Positions 1 to 9,532 of a stretch of 12,120 nt of DNA are shown here, piece after piece; within the stretch, counting starts at the first letter, position 1; the number at the start of each line of letters is the position of its first letter. The position numbers and the translations under genes are program-made. The stretch comes from CAIXRL01 sp964619155. GTDB lineage: Bacteria > Eisenbacteria > RBG-16-71-46. The notes under the pieces are model-generated. The model worked only from the letters and a program-made list of their open reading frames with translations, did not search any database and was not told the origin of the DNA. The DNA is taken from contig CAZUEM010000108.1 of the NCBI GenBank assembly GCA_964619155.1, positions 1 to 12,120 of the forward strand. Reading direction: 5' to 3'.

Positions 1-244
1 CCGGCGCCGCCGCGGCGCCGTAGCCGAACGGGTCGCGCGACGCGCCGGCGAACGCCGCATGCAGCGCGCGGGCGACGTGCGCGTCGAGCGACGCGAGCGG
101 GTCCGCGGCCGGCGCCGCCGCGGGGCGGGCGCCGAAGCGCCACACGCCGGCGGCCTGCAGCGCCCCCAGCGTCTGCCACAGGACGAACGCGAACACGAGC
201 ACGGCGAACGCGGGAGAGAGGAAGCGGCCGATGTCGCGGTTCAC
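1..244 (-). CDS. PilP-position inner-membrane pilus protein, partial (C-terminus off left edge)
   Basis: An open frame begins with GTG at 244-242, overlapping the pilO stop by 4 nt (GTGA), and stays open to the window edge (81 codons visible). The product starts MNRDIGRFL and has one hydrophobic segment at about residues 9-30. An Ala/Pro-rich stretch follows, then a short helix-like segment (LASLDAHVARALHAAF) and a SRDPFGYG motif. DPF-type motifs after a linker are common in PilP and GspC-like periplasmic linkers. Its place directly after pilO is where PilP, which links the PilNO complex to the PilQ secretin, normally sits. Unlike typical PilP no lipobox cysteine is visible, so it may be anchored by a transmembrane helix in the manner of GspC or GspB. 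The function is inferred mainly from position. That it is a real gene is well supported by coupling and codon use. Confidence 0.6.
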   Translation of the reverse strand, partial: MNRDIGRFLSPAFAVLVFAFVLWQTLGALQAAGVWRFGARPAAAPAADPLASLDAHVARALHAAFAGASRDPFGYGAAAAP

Positions 245-807
245 GGCGCGGCCCTCCGGCGCTTGAGCGTCGCCCCGGCGATCCACACCTCGATGTCGAG
301 CGCGCCGGCGTCGGCCGGCGAGACCGAGAACCGCTCGATCGTGAGCAGCCGCCCGCTGTGCGCGACGGCGTCGAGGAACGCCAGCCAGTGCGCCCACGAG
401 CCGCGCATGCGCAGGTGGGCGCGCACCTCGCTCCAGCCCGGCTGCTGCGTGAGCGCCCCCGGCTCGGCGACGACCACGTCGAGGCGCTGGAGCGTGGCGA
501 GGCTCGAGAGCTGCTGCACCAGTTCGGCGCCGAGCGTGCCCGCCTGCGCCCGCGCGTCCACATCGTCCCCGGGCGCCGAGTTCTCCATGAGCAGCGTGTA
601 GACGCGCGGCGGCATCGCGGCCGGCACGGCGCCGCGCGCGGGGTCGAGCACCGAGCCGAGGCTGCCGGCCCGCGCGAGCGCGCGGTCGAAGCGCGCCTGC
701 AGCGGGGCGTGCACGCCCGCCTGCGCGGCGATGAAGACGGCCAGCACGGCCGCCGCGAGCAGGGCGGGCCAGTGGGCGCGGAGCCGTTGCGCGAGCAGGG
801 GGTCCAT
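241..807 (-). CDS. pilO: Type IV pilus inner-membrane alignment protein PilO
   Basis: This 188-residue protein has a short cytoplasmic N-terminus, one membrane helix (about 13-31) and a periplasmic part. The periplasmic part begins with a helical stretch (about 33-57) and ends in a small alpha/beta domain. Residues 129-165 (HLRMRGSWAHWLAFLDAV, then LLTIERFSVSP) fit the ferredoxin-like fold of PilO, in which a beta strand, a helix and 'xIERF' precede the closing strands. PilO pairs with PilN in the periplasm and links the cytoplasmic PilM ring to PilP and the secretin. The ATG at 807 overlaps the pilN stop by one base (TGATG), which decides the start, and its own TGA overlaps the next GTG. The length is near the usual of about 200 residues. 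The family call rests on architecture and order more than on sequence identity. Confidence 0.8.
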   Translation of the reverse strand: MDPLLAQRLRAHWPALLAAAVLAVFIAAQAGVHAPLQARFDRALARAGSLGSVLDPARGAVPAAMPPRVYTLLMENSAPGDDVDARAQAGTLGAELVQQLSSLATLQRLDVVVAEPGALTQQPGWSEVRAHLRMRGSWAHWLAFLDAVAHSGRLLTIERFSVSPADAGALDIEVWIAGATLKRRRAAP

Positions 808-1376
808 CAGCGGCACTCGATCACGAACTCGGCGCCCTCTCCGGAGCCGGAGGCGCGCGTGGTCACGAGCCGGACGTTGGCGTAGCCGGCGGAGAAGAGC
901 GAGTCGCGGGACAGCGTCCCGACGAAGGCGAGCACCTGCTGCATGCGGTCGCCGCCCCCGCCCGGCCGCAGTTCGCCGGTGACGAGCAGCTTCGGCCGGC
1001 CGCCGCCGCTCGCCTGCTCGGGATTGAAGTCCACGTCGGTCAGCCGCGCGTTCGCGGGCAGCAGCGTGGCGAGCCGGTCGAGCCGGTCGCGCCAGCGCCC
1101 GCCGTCGTCGAGCGCGCGCCTCACGAGGTCGGCCTCGGCCGTCCCCGGGCGCCAGTCGCCGCCCGCGGGCTGGCGGCGCAGGTGCTCGACCTGGCGCTCG
1201 AGCATGGCGGTCCGGCGCGCGAGCGAGACGGTGTTGAGCGCGTACAGGCCGAGCACGACGGCGAGCGCGCCGAAGTAGGCGAGCCACAGGCCGAGCTGCA
1301 CGGCGCGGCGGCGCGTGCGGGCGCGCTCGCGCAGGTAGGCCTCGCGCCGGAAGTTGATGGTGAAGGTCGGGGTCAC
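807..1376 (-). CDS. pilN: Type IV pilus inner-membrane protein PilN
   Basis: This is a 189-residue bitopic membrane protein. It has a basic cytoplasmic tail (about 1-26), a transmembrane helix (about 27-47), a coiled-coil-like helix (about 52-70) and a periplasmic alpha/beta domain containing 'ARLTDVDFNPEQ' and 'KLLVTGELRPG', the typical PilN/GspL layout. PilN docks its cytoplasmic tail into PilM and dimerises with PilO. The start is GTG at 1376, overlapping the pilM stop by 4 nt (GTGA). No in-frame ATG gives the needed N-terminal tail. Oddly, the usual INLLPxR docking motif is reduced to INFRRE (residues 7-12). One C-terminal Cys (188) has no partner. PilN identity is well supported by its place between PilM and PilO. 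Confidence 0.82.
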   Translation of the reverse strand: MTPTFTINFRREAYLRERARTRRRAVQLGLWLAYFGALAVVLGLYALNTVSLARRTAMLERQVEHLRRQPAGGDWRPGTAEADLVRRALDDGGRWRDRLDRLATLLPANARLTDVDFNPEQASGGGRPKLLVTGELRPGGGGDRMQQVLAFVGTLSRDSLFSAGYANVRLVTTRASGSGEGAEFVIECR

Positions 1377-2416
1377 GCGGTCCTCAGGGCCAGGCCGAAG
1401 GCCTGCGCGAACTGCGGGCCGCCCGCCGGCAGCCCCGCGCGCGCATCGGCGGGCACGGACTCGAGCGGGTCGAAGACGAACGTCGGGATCTCGAGCATCG
1501 CGCTCAGCTCGCCGGCGATGCCCGGCAGCCGCGCGGTGTTGCCCGAGATCCAGAGCGTGAAGGGATCGGGCAGCGGCGCCATCGTGCGGTAGTAGGCGAA
1601 CGTCCGCCGCAGCTCGTCGGCGAGCCCGCGCAGCGAGACGCGCACGCCCTCCATCTCGGCCGAACCGGGATCCACGCGGATGGACGGGTCGTCCGCGCCG
1701 GCCTCGAGCTTCCACTCCTCGGCCTCCTCGAACGGCACCCGCAGCGCCGCGGCGATGCCGCGCGTGACGCCCGCGCCGCCGAACTCGAGCCGGCGCGCGA
1801 AGTAGGGCGCGCCGCGCTGGTAGAGCGTGAGCCACGAGCCCTGGTGCCCGATGTCGAGCGCGACGCGCGCCTCGGATTCGCGCTCGACCGCGCGCGAGAC
1901 GGCGTTCGTGAGCGCGAGCGGGGCGGCGTCCACGATGTCGGGATCCACGCCGATCGCCCGGAGCGGGGCGAGCGAGCGTTCGAGGCGGGCCTGCGGCACG
2001 GCGGCCAGCAGCACCTCGACGCGCTTCTCCGACGGGACGCGGGCGAGGAGCTGGTAGTCGAGCACGCACGTCTGCGGGTCGAAGGGCAGGTGCTTGCGCG
2101 CCTCGAAGCGGAGCGCGCCGGCGATCTCGTCGTCGTCCATGAGCGGCAGCGAGACCTGCTTGACGATCATGTCGCCGCCCGAGAGCCCGAGCGTCAGCCC
2201 GCGCAGCGAGCGCGCCGGGTAGCCGGCCCGCGACATGCAGTCGGCGAGCAGGCGCCCGAGCGCCTCGGGCGTGGCGTCCGCCGCGCCGGCGCCGAGCGGC
2301 AGTTCGCTCGCGCACGGCCGCAGGCCGCCCACGCCCTGCCGGAGCGAGAGCAGCTTCACGCTGTACTCGCCGATGTCGAGACCCACCCACGGGCGGGCGT
2401 TCAGGCCGACTTTCAT
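1373..2416 (-). CDS. pilM: Type IV pilus assembly ATPase-fold protein PilM
   Basis: This 347-residue cytoplasmic protein has the actin/FtsA fold. The phosphate-1 loop is VGLDIGEYSVKL (11-22), and the conserved 'EARKHLPFDP' segment is at 105-114. A second phosphate-type motif VALDIGHQGSWLTLY is at 185-199, the adenosine motif WISGNTARLPGI at 289-300, and the family's C-terminal 'QAFGLALR' at 338-345. PilM forms the cytoplasmic ring that binds the PilN tail and relays to the PilB, PilT and PilC motor. The length is typical of about 350. The ATG start at 2416 lies 13 nt after the upstream stop with no clear Shine-Dalgarno, so reinitiation after the PilX-like gene is likely. The TGA overlaps the pilN GTG. 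The assignment is secure. Confidence 0.95.
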   Translation of the reverse strand: MKVGLNARPWVGLDIGEYSVKLLSLRQGVGGLRPCASELPLGAGAADATPEALGRLLADCMSRAGYPARSLRGLTLGLSGGDMIVKQVSLPLMDDDEIAGALRFEARKHLPFDPQTCVLDYQLLARVPSEKRVEVLLAAVPQARLERSLAPLRAIGVDPDIVDAAPLALTNAVSRAVERESEARVALDIGHQGSWLTLYQRGAPYFARRLEFGGAGVTRGIAAALRVPFEEAEEWKLEAGADDPSIRVDPGSAEMEGVRVSLRGLADELRRTFAYYRTMAPLPDPFTLWISGNTARLPGIAGELSAMLEIPTFVFDPLESVPADARAGLPAGGPQFAQAFGLALRTA

Positions 2417-2429
2417 CGCGGCGGGAGTA

Positions 2430-3755
2430 TTACTGCAAACCCGGGGACGAGGTCCACGAGCCCGCCTGCAGCGACCATTCGCCGGTCGCCGTCGTGACCC
2501 GGGCCCGCGGCAGCAGGCGTCGGCCGTAGAGATCGGCCGCCACCGCCTCCAGCCACGCGGGATACTCGAGCCGCATGTCCTTCCGCGGCATGTTGTATTC
2601 CGGTCCCTTGAACTCGATCCGGTGGCCGAAGACCGAGATCGCCCGCGCGGTCAGCTCCGAGCCGGCCCAGGGCCGGTCGATGCGGACGGTGCCGTCGCTG
2701 ACGAGGAACAGGCTCGTGTTCGCGTCCGCGATCTGGATGCCGTTCTCGAACTTCGGGCCGTAGTGCCGGAAGTCCTCGCCCGGTTGCGTGAACGGGGCGG
2801 GGTAGACGTAGCGCTCGTTCGGGTTCACGACCATGACGAGGCGGGCCGTGGAGGCGCCGGCCATGCGCTGGACGGTGAACTCGCCCTCGATCTGGGTGCC
2901 GCGCGGCACGAGCCAGATCGCGGTGCCCCGCACGCGCACGATGACCGTGCGCTGCGAGAAGAAGTCGAAGTAGGGCGACATGAGCGCGTGGCTGGTCGTG
3001 GACTCGTCGGGCGCCGAATAGAAGTAGCGCACACCGGTGTCCGAGCCCGCGTCCATGTCGAGAAAGGTCCGCGGCGGGCCCTGCCCCCACGAGATGCCGG
3101 CCTGCACCGCGCTGCCGCCGTGGGCCGCGAGGAACGAGGCCGCGTCGGGCTCGGGCGCCTCGCCCTCGGCGAACGAGATGCGCGTGTCGTCGTCGAGGCT
3201 GGACGTCCACGCGGTGTCGGCCGACGAGCGGATGGTCTGCCAGATCCGGCCGACCAGGATCGTCGGCCGGTTCTGGCTCGGCTGCGGGTTGTCGTTCCAG
3301 ATGGTGCCCGGGCAGGTGAACAGGTGCAGGTAGGGATTGCGGCTCGTGCTCCCCATGTACCGCGCCTGCACCGTGCGCGTGCTGCCGTGGACGTCCACGC
3401 CGATCCGGATCGTGATCGAGTCCGACCAGTCGACGACGCCGGACGTGTCGGGCGGGTTGTCCTGCCAGGCCACGGCCGAGACGATGCCCTCCCGGCCGAT
3501 CGCGCGGGTGACGTTCGAGAGCCGGTGTTCCGCCGGCGAGCCGAGCGGCGTCGCCAGCAGGCTCTTCGCCAGTTCGATCCCCCCGCTCGCCGCGTAGAAC
3601 GCCTGCCGGTCGTTCAGCGAGCGGCCGAAGAACTGCGACTCGTAGCCCGACAGGCCGTAGAGCGAGAGCCCGATGATGGTGAGCGCCAGCACCATCATGA
3701 CGACGCCGACGAGGACGAAGCCGCGGGGCGATTCCGGTCGCCGCGCGGGACTCAC
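2430..3755 (-). CDS. Large PilX-like minor pilin / pilus-assembly protein
   Basis: The product is 441 residues. It begins with a short leader ending in SPRG, then a hydrophobic helix FVLVGVVMMVLALTIIGL (13-30), then DRQAFYAASGGIELAKSLL (49-67). This matches the PilX N-terminal pattern (hydrophobic helix, 'AFYAAexGle'). If cleaved after Gly12 the mature protein starts with Phe but has Gly, not Glu, at position +5, as can occur in PilX/GspK-type subunits. The rest (about 370 residues) is a large beta-rich region that I cannot name. A late segment resembles 'SDGTVRIDRPWAGSELTARA'. The start is GTG at 3755, overlapping the preceding stop by 4 nt (GTGA). The gene lies between the PilW-like pilin and pilM, so it is likely a minor pilin at the initiation or tip complex. 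The C-terminal role is unknown. Confidence 0.72.
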   Translation of the reverse strand: MSPARRPESPRGFVLVGVVMMVLALTIIGLSLYGLSGYESQFFGRSLNDRQAFYAASGGIELAKSLLATPLGSPAEHRLSNVTRAIGREGIVSAVAWQDNPPDTSGVVDWSDSITIRIGVDVHGSTRTVQARYMGSTSRNPYLHLFTCPGTIWNDNPQPSQNRPTILVGRIWQTIRSSADTAWTSSLDDDTRISFAEGEAPEPDAASFLAAHGGSAVQAGISWGQGPPRTFLDMDAGSDTGVRYFYSAPDESTTSHALMSPYFDFFSQRTVIVRVRGTAIWLVPRGTQIEGEFTVQRMAGASTARLVMVVNPNERYVYPAPFTQPGEDFRHYGPKFENGIQIADANTSLFLVSDGTVRIDRPWAGSELTARAISVFGHRIEFKGPEYNMPRKDMRLEYPAWLEAVAADLYGRRLLPRARVTTATGEWSLQAGSWTSSPGLQ

Positions 3756-4246
3756 CGGTTCCTCATGAAGGCGCTCGTGCCGAACTCGACCTGCTGTCCC
3801 GTGGCCGAGCGCAGGCGCAGCGTCACGCGCACCTGCGCCGCGTCGGCCTCGACGCGGAAACGCTCCACCTTCGAGGCGCCGAGCGCGCCCCGGTCGTCGT
3901 TGGCCGGGTCGGGCCCGTGGTGGACGAGGGAGTCCGAGGGATTCCACCAGTAGCACCAGTCGGCCGTGGCCGGGGCGCCGTGCCGGAAGAACGCCACCTG
4001 GGCGCGGTTCGCGTCGGGCACCGGCGTGACGATCGCCGAGGCGCTGCCGCGCGCCCGGTCCGCCACCGCGTGCGCGATGAGCGTCGCCTCGCGCTGGGTG
4101 ATGGACTGCGAGGAGGCGTCGAGCCAGGTGGCCTGCGAGTTGAGGTAGAAGCCGCCGAGCCCGAGCAGCACGAGCAGGCCGATCGCGGCCACGATCGTGA
4201 CCTCGGTCAGCGTCAGTCCGCGCTCGTCGAGGGGGCGGAGCGTCAT
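3752..4246 (-). CDS. Minor pilin, PilW-like, with prepilin leader
   Basis: This 164-residue prepilin has a class III leader: MTLRPLDERG followed by LTLTEVTIVAAIGLLVLLGLGGFYL. Cleavage after Gly10 leaves Leu+1 and the conserved Glu at +5 (residue 15). The N-terminal helix (about 11-36) would anchor it in the membrane and pack in the fibre core. The globular part includes WCYWWNPSDS (about 97-106) and ends with strands rich in Arg and Val (FRVEADAAQVRVTLRLRSATG). It fits a PilW/GspJ-type minor pilin by order (after the PilV-like and before the PilX-like gene). The ATG start at 4246 overlaps the previous stop by 4 nt (ATGA), which fixes it against a longer in-frame start upstream. It is certainly a prepilin. 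The PilW label is positional. Confidence 0.75.
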   Translation of the reverse strand: MTLRPLDERGLTLTEVTIVAAIGLLVLLGLGGFYLNSQATWLDASSQSITQREATLIAHAVADRARGSASAIVTPVPDANRAQVAFFRHGAPATADWCYWWNPSDSLVHHGPDPANDDRGALGASKVERFRVEADAAQVRVTLRLRSATGQQVEFGTSAFMRNR

Positions 4247-4662
4247 GGCAGGGGCAGCAGCTGCCGGAGTTCCACGGAGTCGGCCACGGAGGTGTTCCAG
4301 CGGACGCAGACGACGAGCCGCCGCAGGTCGGGGTTCTCGGGAAGGTCGGGGTCGTCGTACGGGGCCACGTGCCACCAGGCCTCGCCCAGCGTGGCGCCGG
4401 CGTACTGGAAGGCGGAGAGGGGGGAGCGGTAGCCCAGCGCGAGCGAATCCGAGGCCGGGCGGGTGTCGGCGACGAGCAACAGGGTCTCCATGCGGCCCTC
4501 GGCCTCGCCGAGCGCCGCCCGGGCGACCTCGAAGCGGTTCACCTGGCCGCGGCCGACGCTGAACGTGTAGGCGAGCCCGAGCACGGCGATCACGGCGATC
4601 ACCGTGGCGGTGAGCGCCTCGATCAGGGAGAAGCCCTGCTGTCCGGTCGGGAGTGTGCGCAT
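4243..4662 (-). CDS. Minor pilin, PilV-like, with prepilin leader
   Basis: This 139-residue prepilin has a classic type IV leader MRTLPTGQQG then FSLIEALTATVIAVIAVLGLAY. Cleavage after Gly10 gives mature Phe+1 and Glu+5. The 'GFSLIEALxAxVI' form is typical of PilV/GspI-type minor pilins. The globular part includes 'AALGEAEGRMETLLLVADT', like the helix after the N-terminal rod, and ends with VVCVRWNTSVADSVELRQLLPL. It has a single cysteine. It is the first gene after pilA and is separated from it by 70 nt that hold a 13-bp hairpin. No Shine-Dalgarno sequence is visible, because the 10 nt before ATG are CTGCTTACCG and the hairpin stem takes up the preceding bases. Its translation may therefore be weak, which would suit a low-abundance subunit. 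Its stop overlaps the next start. Confidence 0.78.
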   Translation of the reverse strand: MRTLPTGQQGFSLIEALTATVIAVIAVLGLAYTFSVGRGQVNRFEVARAALGEAEGRMETLLLVADTRPASDSLALGYRSPLSAFQYAGATLGEAWWHVAPYDDPDLPENPDLRRLVVCVRWNTSVADSVELRQLLPLP

Positions 4663-4672
4663 CGGTAAGCAG

Positions 4673-4705
4673 CCCGGCCGGCCGCCTGCGGCGCGGCCGG
4701 CCGGG
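4673..4705 (-). promoter_or_regulatory. Perfect 13-bp inverted repeat between pilA and the minor pilin genes
   Basis: Arm CCCGGCCGGCCGC at 4673-4685 and arm GCGGCCGGCCGGG at 4693-4705 are exact reverse complements around a 7-nt loop. In the minus-strand transcript the structure starts 27 nt after the pilA stop and ends 10 nt before the next ATG. There is no U-tract after it, so it is not a textbook intrinsic terminator. It could block 3' exonucleases (raising pilA mRNA), act as a partial attenuator, or limit ribosome access to the next gene. The structure is seen directly. The role is inferred. Confidence 0.75.
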
Positions 4706-4732
4706 TCGGAGGTGGAGTCGCTTCGCGGCGGG

Positions 4733-5134
4733 CTACGGCGTGAAGACCGCGCCGCCCGTGCGCGTGTAGGTCATGGTGACGACGCCCGCGCTCGCCATGT
4801 TGCCGATGCCGGTCGCCGTCACGGTGTAGCCGTTCGCGTCCGCGTTCGACACCACGATGTTCCAGTTGTGCGCCGCTTCCTGGAGATCGCAGTTGAGGTT
4901 CGCGTCGAGGCCGTCGCCGGTGAAATCGGCGTCGGTGTACGCCGGGTTCTGCTGCCGGTGCGTCTGCTGGGCGGTGATGATCGCCCCGATCGCCCCGCGG
5001 GCCTCGGTGCGGCGCGCGTCGTTCACGTAGTTGAGGTAGAGCGGCACCGCCACGGCCGCCAGGATGGCGACGATGACGATGACCACCATGAGCTCCATCA
5101 GCGTGAAGCCGCGCTGCCCCTTGAGTCGCTTCAT
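4733..5134 (-). CDS. pilA: Major type IV pilin (prepilin PilA)
   Basis: This 133-residue prepilin has leader MKRLKGQRG, then FTLMELMVVIVIVAILAAVAVPLYLNYV. Prepilin peptidase would cut after Gly9, leaving N-methyl-Phe+1 and Glu+5 in a mature protein of about 124 residues. The N-terminal hydrophobic helix and 'AVAVPLYLNYVNDARRTEA' are canonical for T4a-type or PilE-like pilins. The C-terminal domain has one cysteine only (Cys82), so the usual C-terminal disulfide loop is missing. A very strong Shine-Dalgarno (AGGAGGTGG) 7 nt upstream of the ATG, a private leader, and a stabilising hairpin after the stop all fit the most abundant product of the operon. The gene lies between pilC and three minor pilin genes. 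The major-pilin call is inferred from RBS strength, size and context. Confidence 0.88.
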   Translation of the reverse strand: MKRLKGQRGFTLMELMVVIVIVAILAAVAVPLYLNYVNDARRTEARGAIGAIITAQQTHRQQNPAYTDADFTGDGLDANLNCDLQEAAHNWNIVVSNADANGYTVTATGIGNMASAGVVTMTYTRTGGAVFTP

Positions 5135-5140
5135 CGAGAT

Positions 5141-5152
5141 TCCACCTCCTCC
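5141..5152 (-). promoter_or_regulatory. Strong ribosome binding site of pilA
   Basis: In the minus-strand transcript this reads GGAGGAGGTGGA, an extended match to the 16S anti-Shine-Dalgarno, placed 6-7 nt before the ATG at 5134. It is the strongest such site in the operon, where most genes instead use stop-start overlaps. Confidence 0.85.
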
Positions 5153-5207
5153 GGCTCACCTGGTTCGGCCCGCCGCCCGAGCCGGGGTGACGCCCCCGGT
5201 CCGGAGG
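5148..5207 (-). promoter_or_regulatory. pilA leader with potential SD-masking helix
   Basis: In the transcript CCTCCGG (5207-5201) is the exact complement of CCGGAGG (5154-5148), and the latter overlaps the pilA Shine-Dalgarno. Inside lies a 6-bp hairpin, CCGGGG and CCCCGG (5199-5194 with 5187-5182) with a 6-nt loop. The rest of the 104-nt pilC-pilA spacer carries a tandem GTTTCCGA/GTTTCCGC (5221-5236, plus strand). No clear internal promoter was seen. The complementarity is direct. Translational control is inferred. Confidence 0.5.
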
Positions 5208-5238
5208 CGCGGCGGTCCGTGTTTCCGAGTTTCCGCTG

Positions 5239-6518
5239 CTAGGAACCTCCCGTGAGGCCCGAACGCATCGCCTGCCCGAGGTTGAAGATCGGCAGGTAGA
5301 GCGCCATGAGCATCACCCCGATCACGATGCCGAGCACGACGATCGCGATCGGTTCGACGAGCGACGAGAGCCCCTCGACCTTGGCCGTCACGCGCTGTTC
5401 GTAGAAGTCCGCCGTGCGCGACAGCATGTGGTCGAGCTTGCCGGTCTCCTCGCCGGTCGCCGCCATCTGGACGAGCATGTCGGGGAAGACGCCGGTGTCC
5501 CCGAGCGCCCGGGAGAGCGAGACGCCCTCCTCGACCTGCTCGCGGACCTCGTCGATCCCCCGCTCGAGGACCTTGTTCCCGGGCACCGGCCGCATCACTT
5601 TCAGGGCGGTCAGGATCTGGGTGCCGCTGCCGATCAGGATGCCCAGCGTCCGGGAGAACTTGGTAACAGCATACATGCCGATCAGAGGCCCAAAGAGGGG
5701 CAAATTCAGCTTGATCCGGTCCAGGGTCATCCGCCCCGAGTCGCTGCGCGCCCAGCGCCAGGCCAGCAGCCAGGCCAGCAGGCCCAAAAGGATGAACAGG
5801 AGCACGTTACGGGTGGCGAACTGGCTCACGGCCAGCAGCACGCGGGTGGGCAGGGGCAGCTCCACCCGGAAGCGCTCGTAGATGGCCGAGAACATGGGCA
5901 CGATCTTGAAGATCATGGCCAGGAAGACGAGCACCGCGAACGTGAGGACGAAGATCGGGTAGCGCAGCGCCGCCTCGACCCGCAGGCGCAGCACCTCGGC
6001 CCGCTCGAGGTAGTTCGCGGTGTGGTCCATGACGTGGTCGAGCGTGCCGCTCACCTCGCCGGTCTGCACGAGGCTCACGAACACCTCGTCGAAGACGTGC
6101 GGGTGGCGCCCGAGCGCCGCGGCGAGCGATTCGCCCTTCTGGACGTCGTCGCCGACCGTGCCCAGCACCTTCGCGAGGCGCCGGTCGTGGTGGTCGCGCG
6201 CGATCGAGCGCATCGCCCGCACGAGCGGCAGGCCGGCCGAGATCATGGTCGAGAGCTGGCGCGCGAACAGCGCCACCGAGCCGGGCTGCACCCGGCCGCC
6301 CATCGCGCGGAAGGCGTTCGTGACGTCGTTGGCGAGCCCGCCGAGCCCGCCCCCGCCCACGCGCGGCACGGCGCCGGCGGGGTGCCGCACCTCGATCGAG
6401 ATCGGGGTGAGCTGCAGGCCCGCGAGCGTGCGGAGGACGTCCTCCTCGCTCTGCGCGACCTCGATCCCCTCCTGGGGGCGCCCGTTCGCGTCGCGGGCCC
6501 GGTAGAAGTAGCTGGGCA

Positions 6519-6519
<1 letters not shown>
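5239..6519 (-). CDS. pilC: Type IV pilus inner-membrane platform protein PilC
   Basis: This 426-residue GspF/PilC-family protein has two T2SSF domains. The first is about 80-200 (SVALFARQLSTMISAGLPLV ... VFVSLVQTGEVSGTLD) and the second about 283-405 (VTKFSRTLGILIGSGTQIL ... LVQMAATGEETGKLD). Membrane helices are near 187-207, 238-255 and 389-409. The N-terminal soluble part begins MPSYFYRARDANGR, the usual 'y.Y.ard..G' start. PilC is the platform that the PilB and PilT motors act on to insert or remove pilin. The length is near the typical of about 400-420. The ATG at 6519 shares one base with the pilB stop (TGATG), which fixes the start. Codon use changes over roughly residues 195-315 (about 5580-5940), where GCC, CTG, AGC and A/T-ending codons replace the GCG, CTC and TCG habit of the neighbours, while the protein stays intact. 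Confidence 0.95.
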
Positions 6520-9355
<2,836 letters not shown>

Positions 9356-9382
9356 GTAGGGCCCGTTCCCGGGTGCGGTGCG

Positions 9383-9499
9383 CGCGCGCGTGGCGGCCGG
9401 AAGGCCGTTCGCGCGCGGCGGTTGGACGTTTCGAGCCGGCGGCGCGGCTCCGGGTCGGGCGGGCGGACGTTCGGGGACCCGCCGGTGAAGTCCGGCGGG
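9383..9499 (-). promoter_or_regulatory. Structured 5' leader of the pilus operon
   Basis: Two strong inverted repeats lie between the predicted promoter and pilT. The first is CCCGCCGG/CCGGCGGG (9478-9485 and 9492-9499), 8 bp with a 6-nt loop. The second has an outer 8-bp alternating CG stem (9383-9390 with 9410-9417), a small internal loop and an inner CGGCC/GGCCG stem (9394-9398, 9403-9407). The second ends about 28 nt before the GTG. No known riboswitch was recognised. High GC makes chance hairpins common, so the role is uncertain. Confidence 0.4.
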
Positions 9500-9532
9500 A
9501 GGGACCCGACCCGAGGGACGTATGCGGGAAAA

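Noticed and set aside
2235..3953. Long plus-strand open frame opposite the PilX-like gene and the start of pilM
   Set aside because: It is an antisense shadow. The minus-strand frames carry the prepilin helix and PilM motifs.
5182..5199. The pilC-pilA hairpin as an intrinsic terminator
   Set aside because: The stem is only 6 bp with no U-tract, and the strong downstream RBS shows that transcription must continue or restart before pilA.
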